Below, piece by piece: positions 8,669 to 16,628 of a stretch of 38,056 bases of DNA (the stretch's first letter is position 1; every line of letters starts with the position of its first letter). Source of the stretch: Kocuria tytonicola. GTDB taxonomy: Bacteria; Actinomycetota; Actinomycetes; Actinomycetales; Micrococcaceae. The position numbers and the translations under genes are program-made. The stretch is taken from assembly GCF_003687455.1 (NCBI RefSeq), contig NZ_PHOA01000013.1, positions 1-38,056 on the forward strand. Reading direction: 5' to 3'. The notes under the pieces are model-generated. The model was not told the DNA's origin. It searched no databases and saw only the letters and a program-made list of their open reading frames with translations.

Positions 8669-9469
8669 ATGTCCGAGAATCCTGCTGTGCCCCCGATGCT
8701 GAACGCCGAGTGGGTGGAGAAGGCCACGCCCGAGCGCTTCGCCGGGCAGACCGTGGTGGTGACCGGAGCGGCGTCGGGCATCGGCCGTGCCGTGGCCACG
8801 CGTGTGGTGGCGGAGGGCGGCCGCGTGGTCGCGGTGGACCTCGCCGAGGACGGGCTGAAGAGCCTCGCGGAGGAGCTCGGTGAGAACCTCGTGCCGGTCA
8901 CCGCGAACCTCACAGAGGAGGACGCCGCGCAGAAGGTCGTGGCCGCGGCGGACGGGCGGGTCGACGCGCTCGTGAACAACGCCGGCATCATGGACAACTT
9001 CGCCCCGGTGCACGAGGTCACGGACGCCACGTGGCAGCGCGTGTTCGCCGTGAACGTGGAGGCCATGATGCGCCTGACCCGCGCGGTGGTCCCGCTCATG
9101 CTCGAGGCCGGGCGCGGCAGCGTGGTGAACCTGGCCTCCGAGGCGGGGCTGCGCGGTTCCGCCGCGGGCATCGCCTACACGGCGTCCAAGCACGCGGTGA
9201 TCGGCATGACCCGCAACTGCGCGTTCATGTACGCCACCTCCGGGCTGCGCTTCAACGTGGTGGCTCCGGGCGGCGTGGCCACGGGCATCCAGATCCCGAA
9301 GGACGCCTCGCAGTTCGGCGGCGCGCGCCTGGCCACCGTCCAGGCGAACATGCCGGGCGTGGCCAGCGCGGCCCACCTGGCGTCCTCCATCTGCTTCCTG
9401 GCCAGCAACGACGGCGTGAACGTCAACGGCGCCGTCCTGCCCTCCGACGGCGGGTGGTCCGCGGTCTGA
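8669..9469 (+). CDS. Short-chain dehydrogenase/reductase (SDR)
   Basis: A classical SDR of 266 residues: cofactor motif TGAASGIG (32-39), NNAG (103-106), catalytic Ser157 in NLASEAG, and Y170-x3-K174 in YTASKHAV. Asp57 after the second strand (VVAVDLAE) favours NAD over NADP. The C-terminus PSDGGWSAV has the usual GG motif. An exact AAGGAG box precedes ATG 8669. It starts 68 bp after the amidohydrolase gene and is probably the last gene of that operon, ending at a strong bidirectional terminator. The natural alcohol or keto substrate cannot be read from the sequence. Confidence 0.93.
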   Translation: MSENPAVPPMLNAEWVEKATPERFAGQTVVVTGAASGIGRAVATRVVAEGGRVVAVDLAEDGLKSLAEELGENLVPVTANLTEEDAAQKVVAAADGRVDALVNNAGIMDNFAPVHEVTDATWQRVFAVNVEAMMRLTRAVVPLMLEAGRGSVVNLASEAGLRGSAAGIAYTASKHAVIGMTRNCAFMYATSGLRFNVVAPGGVATGIQIPKDASQFGGARLATVQANMPGVASAAHLASSICFLASNDGVNVNGAVLPSDGGWSAV

Positions 9470-9503
9470 GTCCGCCCTCGCGGGTCCCGGTCCGCCGCCC
9501 GGT

Positions 9504-9550
9504 ACGACGATCCCCGCGTCACCCTCTCCGGGTGGTGCGGGGATCGTCGT
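9504..9550. terminator. Bidirectional hairpin terminator between the SDR and thioesterase genes
   Basis: Two perfectly complementary 14-nt arms (9504-9517 and 9537-9550) enclose a 19-nt loop that itself contains ACCC/GGGT. It lies between converging genes. There is no long T-tract. Confidence 0.75.
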
Positions 9551-9567
9551 CGTCCGGGGATGTGCCG

Positions 9568-10008
9568 TCAGGCCTGCACCTGGGACTTCGGGGCCGGTGG
9601 GGTGGTGCCCTGGCCGGTGAAGTAGGCGACCACGCGACCGTCGGCCTCCAGCACGACGTCGCAGATCTGGTTCCTGCCGAAGCTCACCCGGCGCGTGGCG
9701 GTGGCCGTGATGGTCTGCCCGGTGTGCGCGGGGGCCGTGAACGTGATCTCGGCGTTGCGCGTGACGATCGGCGCGCCCGCGGTGGCGCAGCAGTAGGCGA
9801 GCGTGGTGTCCGCGAGCGTGAACAGATACCCGCCGTGGCAGATGCCGTGGCCGTTGGCCATGAAGTCCGTGACGGCCATGGACATGCTCACCTTCCCCTG
9901 CTCGATCTCCCCCAGCTCGATCCCCAGGTGCAGCGGGGCGGGGTCGTTGCGGAGGATCTCGTGCAGCAGCTCGCGGATGGCGTTCATGTCGGTGGGATCG
10001 GCGTACAT
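9568..10008 (-). CDS. PaaI-family hotdog thioesterase
   Basis: The 146-residue protein carries the PaaI signature NGHGICHGGYLFTLADTTLAY, with N52, H58, G59 and D67 in the places of the PaaI catalytic and oxyanion residues. PaaI-type enzymes hydrolyse hydroxyphenylacetyl-CoA and related acyl-CoAs, often to rescue CoA when phenylacetate breakdown stalls; no other paa gene is visible, so the substrate is open. AAGGA lies upstream of the ATG. A longer upstream reading frame exists but is low-complexity. A possible -10 (TACAGT, complement of 10095-10100) would give an ~80-nt leader in the 256-bp gap shared with the divergent AraC gene. Confidence 0.9.
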   Translation of the reverse strand: MYADPTDMNAIRELLHEILRNDPAPLHLGIELGEIEQGKVSMSMAVTDFMANGHGICHGGYLFTLADTTLAYCCATAGAPIVTRNAEITFTAPAHTGQTITATATRRVSFGRNQICDVVLEADGRVVAYFTGQGTTPPAPKSQVQA

Positions 10009-10264
10009 GGTGGTCCTTCGGTCGAGGCTCGGCCCGCAGCGGCGCGGACCCGGGGGCCGTGCCCGAGGGCGGGCGGGCGGCGCGGTCTGAGAACACTGTA
10101 GGGGCAGGCAATGCCCCGGCCGCCCCGGTGACAGCACCGTGGGAGGACGACGCCGCGCGGCGCCTTCCCCGCCCCGCTCGCCTGGGCGGTGCCGACGCGA
10201 GCGGCGGGCGTAGCATGCGAGCACGGGCCTGCCGGGCTGCAGGGTGGATCGGAGAGGGGGGTGC

Positions 10265-11215
10265 ATGGCCGGTCAGGGAGTCACGGGTCGCCACGCGGGT
10301 CTCACCATGACCCAGTGGCGGACCATCATCAATGCCTCCTTTGCGGCCGTGCGGATCACTGCGCCCGCGGAGAACGAGTTCCGTGCGGACCTCACCACGG
10401 TGGAACTGGACGACGTCCACCTCTTCGACATGACCACCGGCGCCCACCGCGTGCAGCGCACCCCGGAGCTCGTGGCCCGGGATTCGGGGGAGTACCTCAA
10501 GCTGAGCCTGCAGCTGGAGGGGGCAGCCCGGCTGCGCCAGGACGGGCGGGAGTGCGTGCTGCGCCCGGGAAGCCTGGGGCTCTATGCGGCGTACCGGCCG
10601 TACGAGCTGGTGTTCGACGGCCCCCAGCACAGCATGGTCATGACATTCCCCCGCTCGGTGGTGCAGCTGGTTCCCGCGCAGCTGGACACTGTCACGGCCC
10701 AGCGCATCAGCCAGGACGAGGGCCTGGGCCGCGTGGCCGTCCCTCTGTTCCGCAACCTCGCGCACAACATGGACGTGCTCCACGGGCCGCACGCCCGCAA
10801 ACTCGTGCGCTCGGCCCTGGACATGCTGGTCAGCGTGCTCTCCGCGGAGGTCCTGGACCCCGCACAGGAAGGCGCCGGGGACCTGCTCGTGCAGCAGGCC
10901 ACCGCGTACATCGCGGACCACCTGGCGGACCCGGAGCTCTCCCCGGGCTCGATCGCCCGCGCGCTCTACGTCTCGGTCCGGCAGCTGCACAGCCGTTTCG
11001 CCGCCCAGCACCTCACCGTGGTCGCCCACATCCGCGCCGTGCGCCTGGCCGCCATCCGCGCGGACCTCGCGGATCCGGCGCACCGCGCGGAGACCGTGCA
11101 CACCATCAGCGCCCGCCACGGCCTCGTGGACCCCGCCCACGTGAGCAAGAGCTTCAAGGCCGAGTTCGGGGAGACGCCCTCCGCCTACCGGCGCCGCCTC
11201 TTGGCGCAGTCCTGA
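10265..11215 (+). CDS. AraC family transcriptional regulator
   Basis: The 316-residue protein has an AraC_binding_2-type N-terminal domain (residues about 30-190; LKLSLQLEGAARLRQDGRECVLRPGSLGLYAAYRPYELVF) and a C-terminal double helix-turn-helix from about 215. The HTH has LSPGSIARALYVSVRQLHSRFA and, in the second HTH, ISARHGLVDPAHVSKSFKAEFGETPSAYRR. It is related to the FeaR/NphR-like group, which often controls aromatic or amine catabolic genes. I chose ATG 10265 because GGAGAGGGGG precedes it; GTG 10244 is an alternative seven codons upstream. A direct repeat with a 21-bp period lies 25 bp beyond its stop codon, in front of the aldehyde dehydrogenase gene, and is its most likely binding site. 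Confidence 0.9.
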   Translation: MAGQGVTGRHAGLTMTQWRTIINASFAAVRITAPAENEFRADLTTVELDDVHLFDMTTGAHRVQRTPELVARDSGEYLKLSLQLEGAARLRQDGRECVLRPGSLGLYAAYRPYELVFDGPQHSMVMTFPRSVVQLVPAQLDTVTAQRISQDEGLGRVAVPLFRNLAHNMDVLHGPHARKLVRSALDMLVSVLSAEVLDPAQEGAGDLLVQQATAYIADHLADPELSPGSIARALYVSVRQLHSRFAAQHLTVVAHIRAVRLAAIRADLADPAHRAETVHTISARHGLVDPAHVSKSFKAEFGETPSAYRRRLLAQS

Positions 11216-11239
11216 GCTCTCATCACACCACCCAGGTGG

Positions 11240-11271
11240 CGGGGTTGTCGCTCCGTGCATCGGGGTTGTCG
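11240..11271 (+). promoter_or_regulatory. Candidate AraC-type operator: 11-bp direct repeat, 21-bp period
   Basis: CGGGGTTGTCG occurs at 11240-11250 and again at 11261-11271. A spacing of 21 bp is two helical turns, the phasing typical of AraC-family half-sites. It lies between the AraC gene and the aldehyde dehydrogenase gene (start 11384). Confidence 0.55.
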
Positions 11272-11383
11272 TGGACTGCCGGTCACGTGTGAGATCGGCG
11301 CGCACCCGTGTGATTCCCGGCACAATGGGAGCAGTCGCCCGAGCGCGCCCGCGCCGGCCCCATCTACCCCACGAGGAGCCCCC

Positions 11384-12790
11384 GTGAACACCTGTCAGGA
11401 CCTGCTCTCGGCCATCACCGACCCGTCCGGCCGCGAGATCCTGGACCCCGCCACCGGCGAGGTGGTCGGCCGCGCCCACGAGTCCACCACCGCGGAGCTC
11501 GACGCCGCCGTGGCCGCCGCCCGTGCGGCCCAGCCGGACTGGGCGGGACTGGGTCACGCCAGGCGCTCCGAGTGCCTCCACAAGGCTGCGGACGCCGTGG
11601 AGGCGAACGCCGAGGCGCTCGCGGAGCTGCTCTCCCGCGAGCAGGGCAAGCCCGTGAAGAACGGTCCGAATGCAGCGTTCGAGGTGGGCGGCTGCGTGGC
11701 GTGGCTGCGGGCCAGCGCGGACTTCCCGCTGGAGCCCGAGGTGCTCGTGGACGACGAGTCCGGCCACGCCGAGATGCACTACGTCCCGCTCGGCGTCGTG
11801 GGGGCCATCGGGCCGTGGAACTGGCCCATGATGATCACCGTGTGGCAGGTGGCCTCGTCCCTGCGCATGGGCAACACCGTGGTGGTCAAGCCCTCCGAGT
11901 ACACCCCGCTGTCCGTGCTGGGCCTGGTGCACGTGCTCAACCAGGCGCTGCCCGCGGACGTCCTGCACGTGGTCCCCGGCGGCGGTGAGGTGGGCAAGGC
12001 CCTGTCCTCCCACGAGGGCGTGGACAAGATCATGTTCACGGGCTCCACCAGGACCGGTCAGGCCATCATGCGATCCGCAGCGGACGGTCTGGCGCGCCTC
12101 ACCCTGGAGCTCGGCGGCAACGACGCCGGCGTGGTCCTCCCGGACGTGGACCCCCGGGCGATCGCCGGTGACCTCTTCTGGGGCGCCTTCATCAACACCG
12201 GCCAGACGTGCGCCGCCCTCAAGCGGCTGTACGTCCACGAGGACGTGTACGACGCCGTGTGCGAGGCGCTCGTGGACGTGGCGCGCCAGATGCCCATGGG
12301 CAACGGGCGCGAGGAGCAGAACGTGCTCGGCCCGCTGCAGAACAGGCAGCAGTACGACATCGTGGCGGGTCTGGTGGAGGACGCCAGGAACGGCGGCGGC
12401 CGGGTGCTGATCGGCGGGGACCCGCAGGAGGACCAGCCCGGGTACTTCTACCCCACCACGCTCGTGGCGGACCTGCCCAACGACAACCCCCTGGTCACGC
12501 AGGAGCAGTTCGGCCCGGCCCTGCCCATCGTGAAGTACTCGGACGTGGAGGACGCCATGGCCATGGCCAACGGCCTGGACGTGGGGCTCGGCGCCTCGGT
12601 GTGGAGCTCCGACACCGAGAAGGCAATGGCGGTGGCCCAGCGGCTGGAGGCCGGCACCGTGTGGATCAACAAGCACGGCGGCGTGGACCCCCGCATCCCG
12701 TTCGGCGGCATCAAGAAGTCCGGCTTCGGCCTGGAGTTCGGTGTCGAGGGGCTCAAGTCCGTGGCGGCCAGCAAGGTCATCTCCCGCTGA
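11384..12790 (+). CDS. NAD(P)-dependent aldehyde dehydrogenase
   Basis: A complete ALDH superfamily member of 468 residues: cofactor-site GPWNWP with N146, K169 in VVVKPSEYTP, FTGSTRTGQ (219-225), general base E242 in LELGGND, and nucleophile C276 in NTGQTCAALKR. The C-terminus has the IPFGGIKKSGFG motif. It oxidises an aldehyde to the acid; the ELGGND variant does not fix the substrate. GTG 11384 is chosen because ACGAGGAGC precedes it; the frame is open upstream to 11255, but that covers the regulatory repeat. Two GC-rich hairpins follow the stop. The AraC gene upstream is its probable regulator. Confidence 0.93.
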   Translation: MNTCQDLLSAITDPSGREILDPATGEVVGRAHESTTAELDAAVAAARAAQPDWAGLGHARRSECLHKAADAVEANAEALAELLSREQGKPVKNGPNAAFEVGGCVAWLRASADFPLEPEVLVDDESGHAEMHYVPLGVVGAIGPWNWPMMITVWQVASSLRMGNTVVVKPSEYTPLSVLGLVHVLNQALPADVLHVVPGGGEVGKALSSHEGVDKIMFTGSTRTGQAIMRSAADGLARLTLELGGNDAGVVLPDVDPRAIAGDLFWGAFINTGQTCAALKRLYVHEDVYDAVCEALVDVARQMPMGNGREEQNVLGPLQNRQQYDIVAGLVEDARNGGGRVLIGGDPQEDQPGYFYPTTLVADLPNDNPLVTQEQFGPALPIVKYSDVEDAMAMANGLDVGLGASVWSSDTEKAMAVAQRLEAGTVWINKHGGVDPRIPFGGIKKSGFGLEFGVEGLKSVAASKVISR

Positions 12791-12818
12791 GCCTGCTCCA
12801 CCGTGCACGACGGCGTGG

Positions 12819-12894
12819 GCGCCCCGGACAGCTCCGACGGTCCGGGGCGCGCGCACGTGATGGTGCCCGGACGGGGTCGTCGTCGTTTCCGGGC
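12819..12894 (+). terminator. Tandem hairpins after the aldehyde dehydrogenase gene
   Basis: Hairpin one has perfect 11-nt arms at 12819-12829 and 12840-12850 (10-nt loop). Hairpin two has 7-nt arms GCCCGGA (12865-12871) and TCCGGGC (12888-12894). Both lack T-tracts, which is common in high-GC actinobacteria. Confidence 0.6.
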
Positions 12895-13018
12895 GCGGCC
12901 GAGGAAGGGGGCGGGCGCGGCGTCGCCGGAGGCCGTCAGGAACTTTCCGCGGGAATGGTGTGGCAGGGATAGGTGTTGCACAACCGACATGGCAACCGAT
13001 CTCGCCGGAGGGAACCGC

Positions 13019-14101
13019 ATGCCCACCCTGTACGACCCCATCACCGTAGGAGCCTTCGAGCTCAGGAACCGCGTGGCCATGGCGCCGCTCACCCGGATGC
13101 GCTCCGACGAGGACGGCGTGCCCAAGGACATGAACGTGGAGTACTACGCGCAGCGTGCGTCCGTGGGCCTGCTCGTCACCGAGGGCACGTCCCCCGCCGT
13201 GACGAGCCGCGGGTTCTGGGGCCAGGCCGGGATCGAGACCGCCGAGCAGGCCCTGGGCTGGTCCCGCGTGGCGGAGGCCGTGCACGAGAAGGGCGGCGTG
13301 GTGTTCATGCAGGTCATGAACGCCGGTCGCGTGTCCCATCCCGAGCTCACGGGCGGGTCCACCCCTGAGGCCCCGAGTGCCGTGGGCGTCGACCAGAGCA
13401 CCCACGTGCCCAGCGGCAAGCGGCCCATCCCCGTTCCCCGCGCGCTCGAGGCCGACGAGCTCCCCCGGATCCGGCAGGAGTTCGTCTCCGCCGCCCGCCG
13501 CGCCGTGGACGCCGGGATCGACGGCGTGGAGATCCACGGCGCGAACGGCTACCTGCTCCACGAGTTCCTGGCCCCCTCCGCCAACCACCGCACGGACGAG
13601 TACGGCGGCTCCCCGGAGAACCGGGCGCGCTTCGTCGTGGAGGTGGTGCGCGCCGTCGCCCAGGAGATCGGGGCGGAGCGTGTGGGCCTGCGGATCTCGC
13701 CGGAGCACAACGTGCAGGGCGCCGTCGAGGACGACCACGACGATGTCCGCGCCACCTACGCCGCGCTGTTCTCCGGCCTGCGGGACCTGGGACTGGCGTA
13801 CCTGTCCGTGCTGCACAGGGACATCGACGGGGAGTTCGTGCAGGAGCTGCGCGGCCAGTTCGACGGCGCGTTCTACCTCAACAGCGGCTTCAGCGAGTAC
13901 ACCGAGCTGGCCGAGTCCGAGCACATCATGGCGGCTGACCTGGCGGACGGTGTGATGGTCGGGCGTGAGCTGGTCGCCAACCCGGACCTGGTGCAGCGCT
14001 GGCGGGACGGTCTGGAACTGAACACGCCGGACCCCAAGACCTTCTACCTGGGCGGCCCGAAGGGGTACGTGGACTACCCGTTCGCCACGGAGCGGATCTG
14101 A
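13019..14101 (+). CDS. Old Yellow Enzyme family NADH:flavin oxidoreductase
   Basis: The 360-residue FMN TIM-barrel protein opens MPTLYDPITVGAFELRNRVAMAPLTR. It has the substrate-anchoring H173-x-x-N176 and proton-donor Y178 in EIHGANGYLLHEF, then PSANHRTDEYGGSPENR and the phosphate-binding MVGRELVANPDLV. It should reduce activated C=C bonds (alkene reductase), in the plant/bacterial OPR-like branch. The segment usually written QLWH-x-GR reads QVMNAGRVSHPE (98-109), so the usual Trp and His are Met and Asn. CGGAGGGAA precedes ATG 13019. The gene is separated from the ALDH gene by two hairpins and probably has its own promoter. Confidence 0.92.
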   Translation: MPTLYDPITVGAFELRNRVAMAPLTRMRSDEDGVPKDMNVEYYAQRASVGLLVTEGTSPAVTSRGFWGQAGIETAEQALGWSRVAEAVHEKGGVVFMQVMNAGRVSHPELTGGSTPEAPSAVGVDQSTHVPSGKRPIPVPRALEADELPRIRQEFVSAARRAVDAGIDGVEIHGANGYLLHEFLAPSANHRTDEYGGSPENRARFVVEVVRAVAQEIGAERVGLRISPEHNVQGAVEDDHDDVRATYAALFSGLRDLGLAYLSVLHRDIDGEFVQELRGQFDGAFYLNSGFSEYTELAESEHIMAADLADGVMVGRELVANPDLVQRWRDGLELNTPDPKTFYLGGPKGYVDYPFATERI

Positions 14102-14108
14102 GCCCAAG

Positions 14109-14148
14109 CCGCGTGCCTCGTGCGAGCTGATGAGGACGCGGCACGCGG
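14109..14148 (+). terminator. GC-rich hairpin after the Old Yellow Enzyme gene
   Basis: Perfect 9-nt arms CCGCGTGCC (14109-14117) and GGCACGCGG (14140-14148) directly follow the stop codon. No T-tract is present. Confidence 0.5.
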
Positions 14149-14166
14149 GGCCTCTGGCCGGCTGGG

Positions 14167-14195
14167 TTGACTCCGGGAAGTGGAGGCAGTAGGTT
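14167..14195 (+). promoter_or_regulatory. Sigma70-type promoter of the cold-shock gene
   Basis: TTGACT (14167-14172), a 17-bp spacer and TAGGTT (14190-14195) form a good consensus promoter. The predicted start near 14202 leaves a leader of about 150 nt before the cold-shock ATG. Confidence 0.6.
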
Positions 14196-14201
14196 GAATA
14201 T

Positions 14202-14352
14202 CAGTTGTTGAAGTTTCGTTTTGTATTTTAAGCAGTACCCACCAACCATGGTGCGGCGGTTTTTTTGAAGAAACGTTCATGGCAAGCATCGCAACGCCGA
14301 GCCCCCGAAATTCGGGATGTGCTCACTTTCTTGCAGAAAAGGCAGGTCTGAC
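14202..14352 (+). promoter_or_regulatory. Long AT-rich 5' leader of the cold-shock gene
   Basis: This stretch is conspicuously AT-rich for the window. It holds a small hairpin (CACCA 14240-14244 with TGGTG 14249-14253) followed after six bases by seven Ts (14260-14266), which looks like an early terminator or pause site. A second palindrome, CCCGAA-A-TTCGGG, lies at 14304-14316. The ribosome site is AAGGCAGG, 7-8 bases before ATG. Long structured leaders are known to control cspA-type mRNAs by temperature; that this one does so is inference. Confidence 0.5.
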
Positions 14353-14559
14353 ATGACTACTGGCACCGTCAAATGGTTCAACGCTGACAAGGGCTTCGGC
14401 TTCATCGCCCCCGAGGACGGCTCTGACGACGTCTTCGCCCACTTCTCCGGCATCAACTCCGGCGGCTTCCGCTCGCTCAACGAGGGCGACAAGGTGGAGT
14501 TCGAGGTGCAGCAGGGCGATCGCGGCCTGCAGGCCACGAACATCTCGGTGATCTCCTGA
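14353..14559 (+). CDS. Cold-shock protein, CspA family
   Basis: A 68-residue single cold-shock domain: [18 protein letters not shown] carries RNP1 (KGFGFI) and [10 protein letters not shown] carries RNP2. Length and the aromatic surface residues are typical of CspA-type RNA chaperones that bind single-stranded RNA and melt secondary structure. The segment DDVFAHFS and the C-terminal NISVIS are usual for actinobacterial members. It is monocistronic: its own promoter and ~150-nt leader are upstream and a 26-bp terminator stem is downstream. Constitutive versus cold-induced expression cannot be read from sequence. Confidence 0.96.
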   Translation: MTTGTVKWFNADKGFGFIAPEDGSDDVFAHFSGINSGGFRSLNEGDKVEFEVQQGDRGLQATNISVIS

Positions 14560-14588
14560 TCATCATTTCCTGAACGGCGAGCAGCCGT

Positions 14589-14644
14589 CGGAAAACCACG
14601 AAGACGCCCTGCCGTTATCGGCAGGGCGTCTTCGTGGTTTTCCG
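14589..14644. terminator. Bidirectional intrinsic terminator with 26-bp perfect stem
   Basis: The arms at 14589-14614 and 14619-14644 are perfectly complementary around a four-base loop. Each strand ends with a GG-TTTT run, so it can terminate transcription of the cold-shock gene (+) and of the GMC gene (-), whose stop codon lies 4 bp away. Confidence 0.9.
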
Positions 14645-14647
14645 GGA

Positions 14648-16252
14648 TCACCCGCCCAGCAGCATCCGCGCCCCCTTCTCCCCGATCATGGCGGAGGGGG
14701 CATTGGTGTTGCCGTTGGTGATGAACGGCATCACGGAGGCGTCCACCACCCGCACGCCCGCCATGCCGTGCACCTGCAGGGTGGCGGGGTGCACCACGGC
14801 CAGCTCGTCCGTTCCCATGCGGCACGTGCCCACCTGGTGGTGGTAGGTGGTCACGGCCCGGTCCATGTAGGCGTCCTCGGCCGCCTCGTCCATCTCGCCC
14901 TCACCGGGGTAGATCTCCCGGGCACCCCACTCATCCGCCAGGGGCGGGGCCGCAACCATGGCACGCCCCTGCCGCAGGGAGACCCGCAGCGCCTCCCGGT
15001 CCCGGGGGTCCGAGAAGATGTTGGGGTCGTAGTTCGCCGGGTCCGTGCTGCTCGGCCCGGTCAGGGTGATCCGGCCCCGCGAGTACGGGCGGGTGAGGCC
15101 CGTGTGCAGCGTGAACGCGTTGGCCGGGCCCTGCATCCAGTCGTCGTACATGGGAACGCAGAAGTGGAGGGGCTGGGTGTCCGGGCGGTCCTGGTCCGCG
15201 GAGGAACGCCAGAACAGGTGGGTCTGGGTCACGGCGATCTCGTCCTCCGGGTGCTCGATGGGCCGGGCCGTGGCCTCCGCGATCACCGGCACCAGGAGGT
15301 GGTCGTGCAGGTTCTCCCCCACGCCGGGCAGGTCCAGCACCGGTTCGATCCCCACCTCCCGCAGGTGCTCCGCCGGGCCGATCCCCGAGCGCATGAGGAT
15401 CTTGGGGCTGTCGAGTGCCCCGGCACACAGCACCACCTCGTCCGCGGAGATCACCTCGCCCCCGTTGTCCTGACCCGCCGTGGGCTCGGAGGCGTCCACG
15501 CCCTCCACCTCGGCGATCGCCCCGGCGTGCAGCTGCACCCCGGTCACTCGGCCGTCCGCCACCATGAGGCGCTCCACCACGGCACCCGTGCGCACCTCGA
15601 TGGCGCCGCGCGCCACCCACGGCTTCGCGTGGGACGTGTACGTGGTCACCCTCCTGGTGCCCCGCACCGTGAGCTGCTCCTGGGAGATGCCCTCCTGCGG
15701 CCCCGCGTTGTAGTCCTCGTTGAACGGCACCCCCACGGCCTCGGCCGCCGCGATGATCGCGTCGAAGATCGGGCTGCGCTGGTAGCTGCCCACCACGGGA
15801 ACGAGACCGTCGGTGCCGCGGGGTGCCGCGGCGTCGTCGTCCTTGGTGGGGCCCTCGTAGGCCTCCAGTGCCTCGAACACCGGGGCGACGTCGCTCCACG
15901 CCCAGCCGTCGCAGCCCGCCGCCGCCCAGTCGTCGTAGTCGAGCGGGTTGCCGCGCACCCAGATGGCGGCGTTGAGGGCGTGGGAGCCGCCCAGCACCCG
16001 CCCCCGCGGCCAGTGGATGACCCGGCCGGACGCGTGCTCCTGGGCCACGGTGAAGTAGTCCCAGTCCTCCCGTCCGTGCCACAGCTCGCCCATGCGGGAG
16101 AGGGAGGCGATGGCCGGATTGGTGTCCTCCCCACCGGCTTCCAGGAGGGTGACGCGGTGCCCGGCCTCCGCCAGACGCCCGGCAACGATGGATCCTGCGG
16201 TTCCTGCGCCCACCACCACGATGTGGCGGGGGGCCTGTGCTGTGCTGGTCAT
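14648..16252 (-). CDS. GMC family oxidoreductase (choline dehydrogenase-like flavoprotein)
   Basis: The 534-residue protein has the FAD Rossmann motif [10 protein letters not shown] (12-21), the first GMC signature region [18 protein letters not shown] (84-101), the second signature [18 protein letters not shown], and the C-terminal active-site pieces [11 protein letters not shown] (His base) and [16 protein letters not shown] (Asn partner). It should oxidise an alcohol with FAD; choline, glucose-type and other alcohols are all possible. ATG 16252 gives the normal start just before the FAD fold, although its GGGAG is very close. Upstream the frame stays open but is low-complexity. A loop at about 137-146 ([10 protein letters not shown]) is encoded by an exact copy of the 11-mer described in the findings. 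Confidence 0.9.
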   Translation of the reverse strand: MTSTAQAPRHIVVVGAGTAGSIVAGRLAEAGHRVTLLEAGGEDTNPAIASLSRMGELWHGREDWDYFTVAQEHASGRVIHWPRGRVLGGSHALNAAIWVRGNPLDYDDWAAAGCDGWAWSDVAPVFEALEAYEGPTKDDDAAAPRGTDGLVPVVGSYQRSPIFDAIIAAAEAVGVPFNEDYNAGPQEGISQEQLTVRGTRRVTTYTSHAKPWVARGAIEVRTGAVVERLMVADGRVTGVQLHAGAIAEVEGVDASEPTAGQDNGGEVISADEVVLCAGALDSPKILMRSGIGPAEHLREVGIEPVLDLPGVGENLHDHLLVPVIAEATARPIEHPEDEIAVTQTHLFWRSSADQDRPDTQPLHFCVPMYDDWMQGPANAFTLHTGLTRPYSRGRITLTGPSSTDPANYDPNIFSDPRDREALRVSLRQGRAMVAAPPLADEWGAREIYPGEGEMDEAAEDAYMDRAVTTYHHQVGTCRMGTDELAVVHPATLQVHGMAGVRVVDASVMPFITNGNTNAPSAMIGEKGARMLLGG

Positions 16253-16628
16253 GCTCCCAGTGTGTGGGGTGTGCCACAGCGTGTGTGGGTGTGGAGTGCA
16301 GAGGTGTTGGGGATGCGTGCGGGCCCGGCGCGGGACGCCTCCGAGCCGCCAGAACACACACCCCCCTGACGCGCGCACTCCCCGTCCCCAGCCCTCGCTG
16401 CAAAAACTGAGCAACTGCGGATTTTCGCCGACGCCGCTGCGTTTGCTCCACTTCGCAGCTCGCCGTGGGGCCCGTGTCGGCATCCTGCATCGCCCCCTCT
16501 GCCCGGAACCGACCGTGCGGAGACGACCTGGCCGCGTGGCACTCCCGGTAGGATCAGCGGTGTTGCCAGGGGATTCTCCGCGCGTGTGGTCGGGTGCGCG
16601 GCCGTTCGCCTTACCCCGGAGCCTGTTC
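16253..16628. other. 376-bp divergent intergenic region (GMC oxidoreductase / MFS)
   Basis: No gene is convincing here. A GT-rich tract with alternating CACACA/GTGTGTG runs lies at about 16258-16300, just upstream of the GMC start. A locally AT-richer patch is at 16400-16430. A possible -10 (TAGGAT, 16549-16554) would serve the MFS gene with a ~70-nt leader. Control sites for both genes must lie here, but no clear operator was found. Confidence 0.5.

Noticed and set aside
8504-14107. 1867-codon open frame on the minus strand across the SDR, thioesterase, AraC, ALDH and OYE genes
   Set aside because: It is the antisense shadow of well-supported genes; the translation is His/Gly/Arg/Val-rich without domains. 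Long spurious frames are normal at this G+C content.
16253-16628. Small genes in the GMC/MFS gap
   Set aside because: The frames present are continuations of neighbouring genes with poor codon structure and no ribosome sites.
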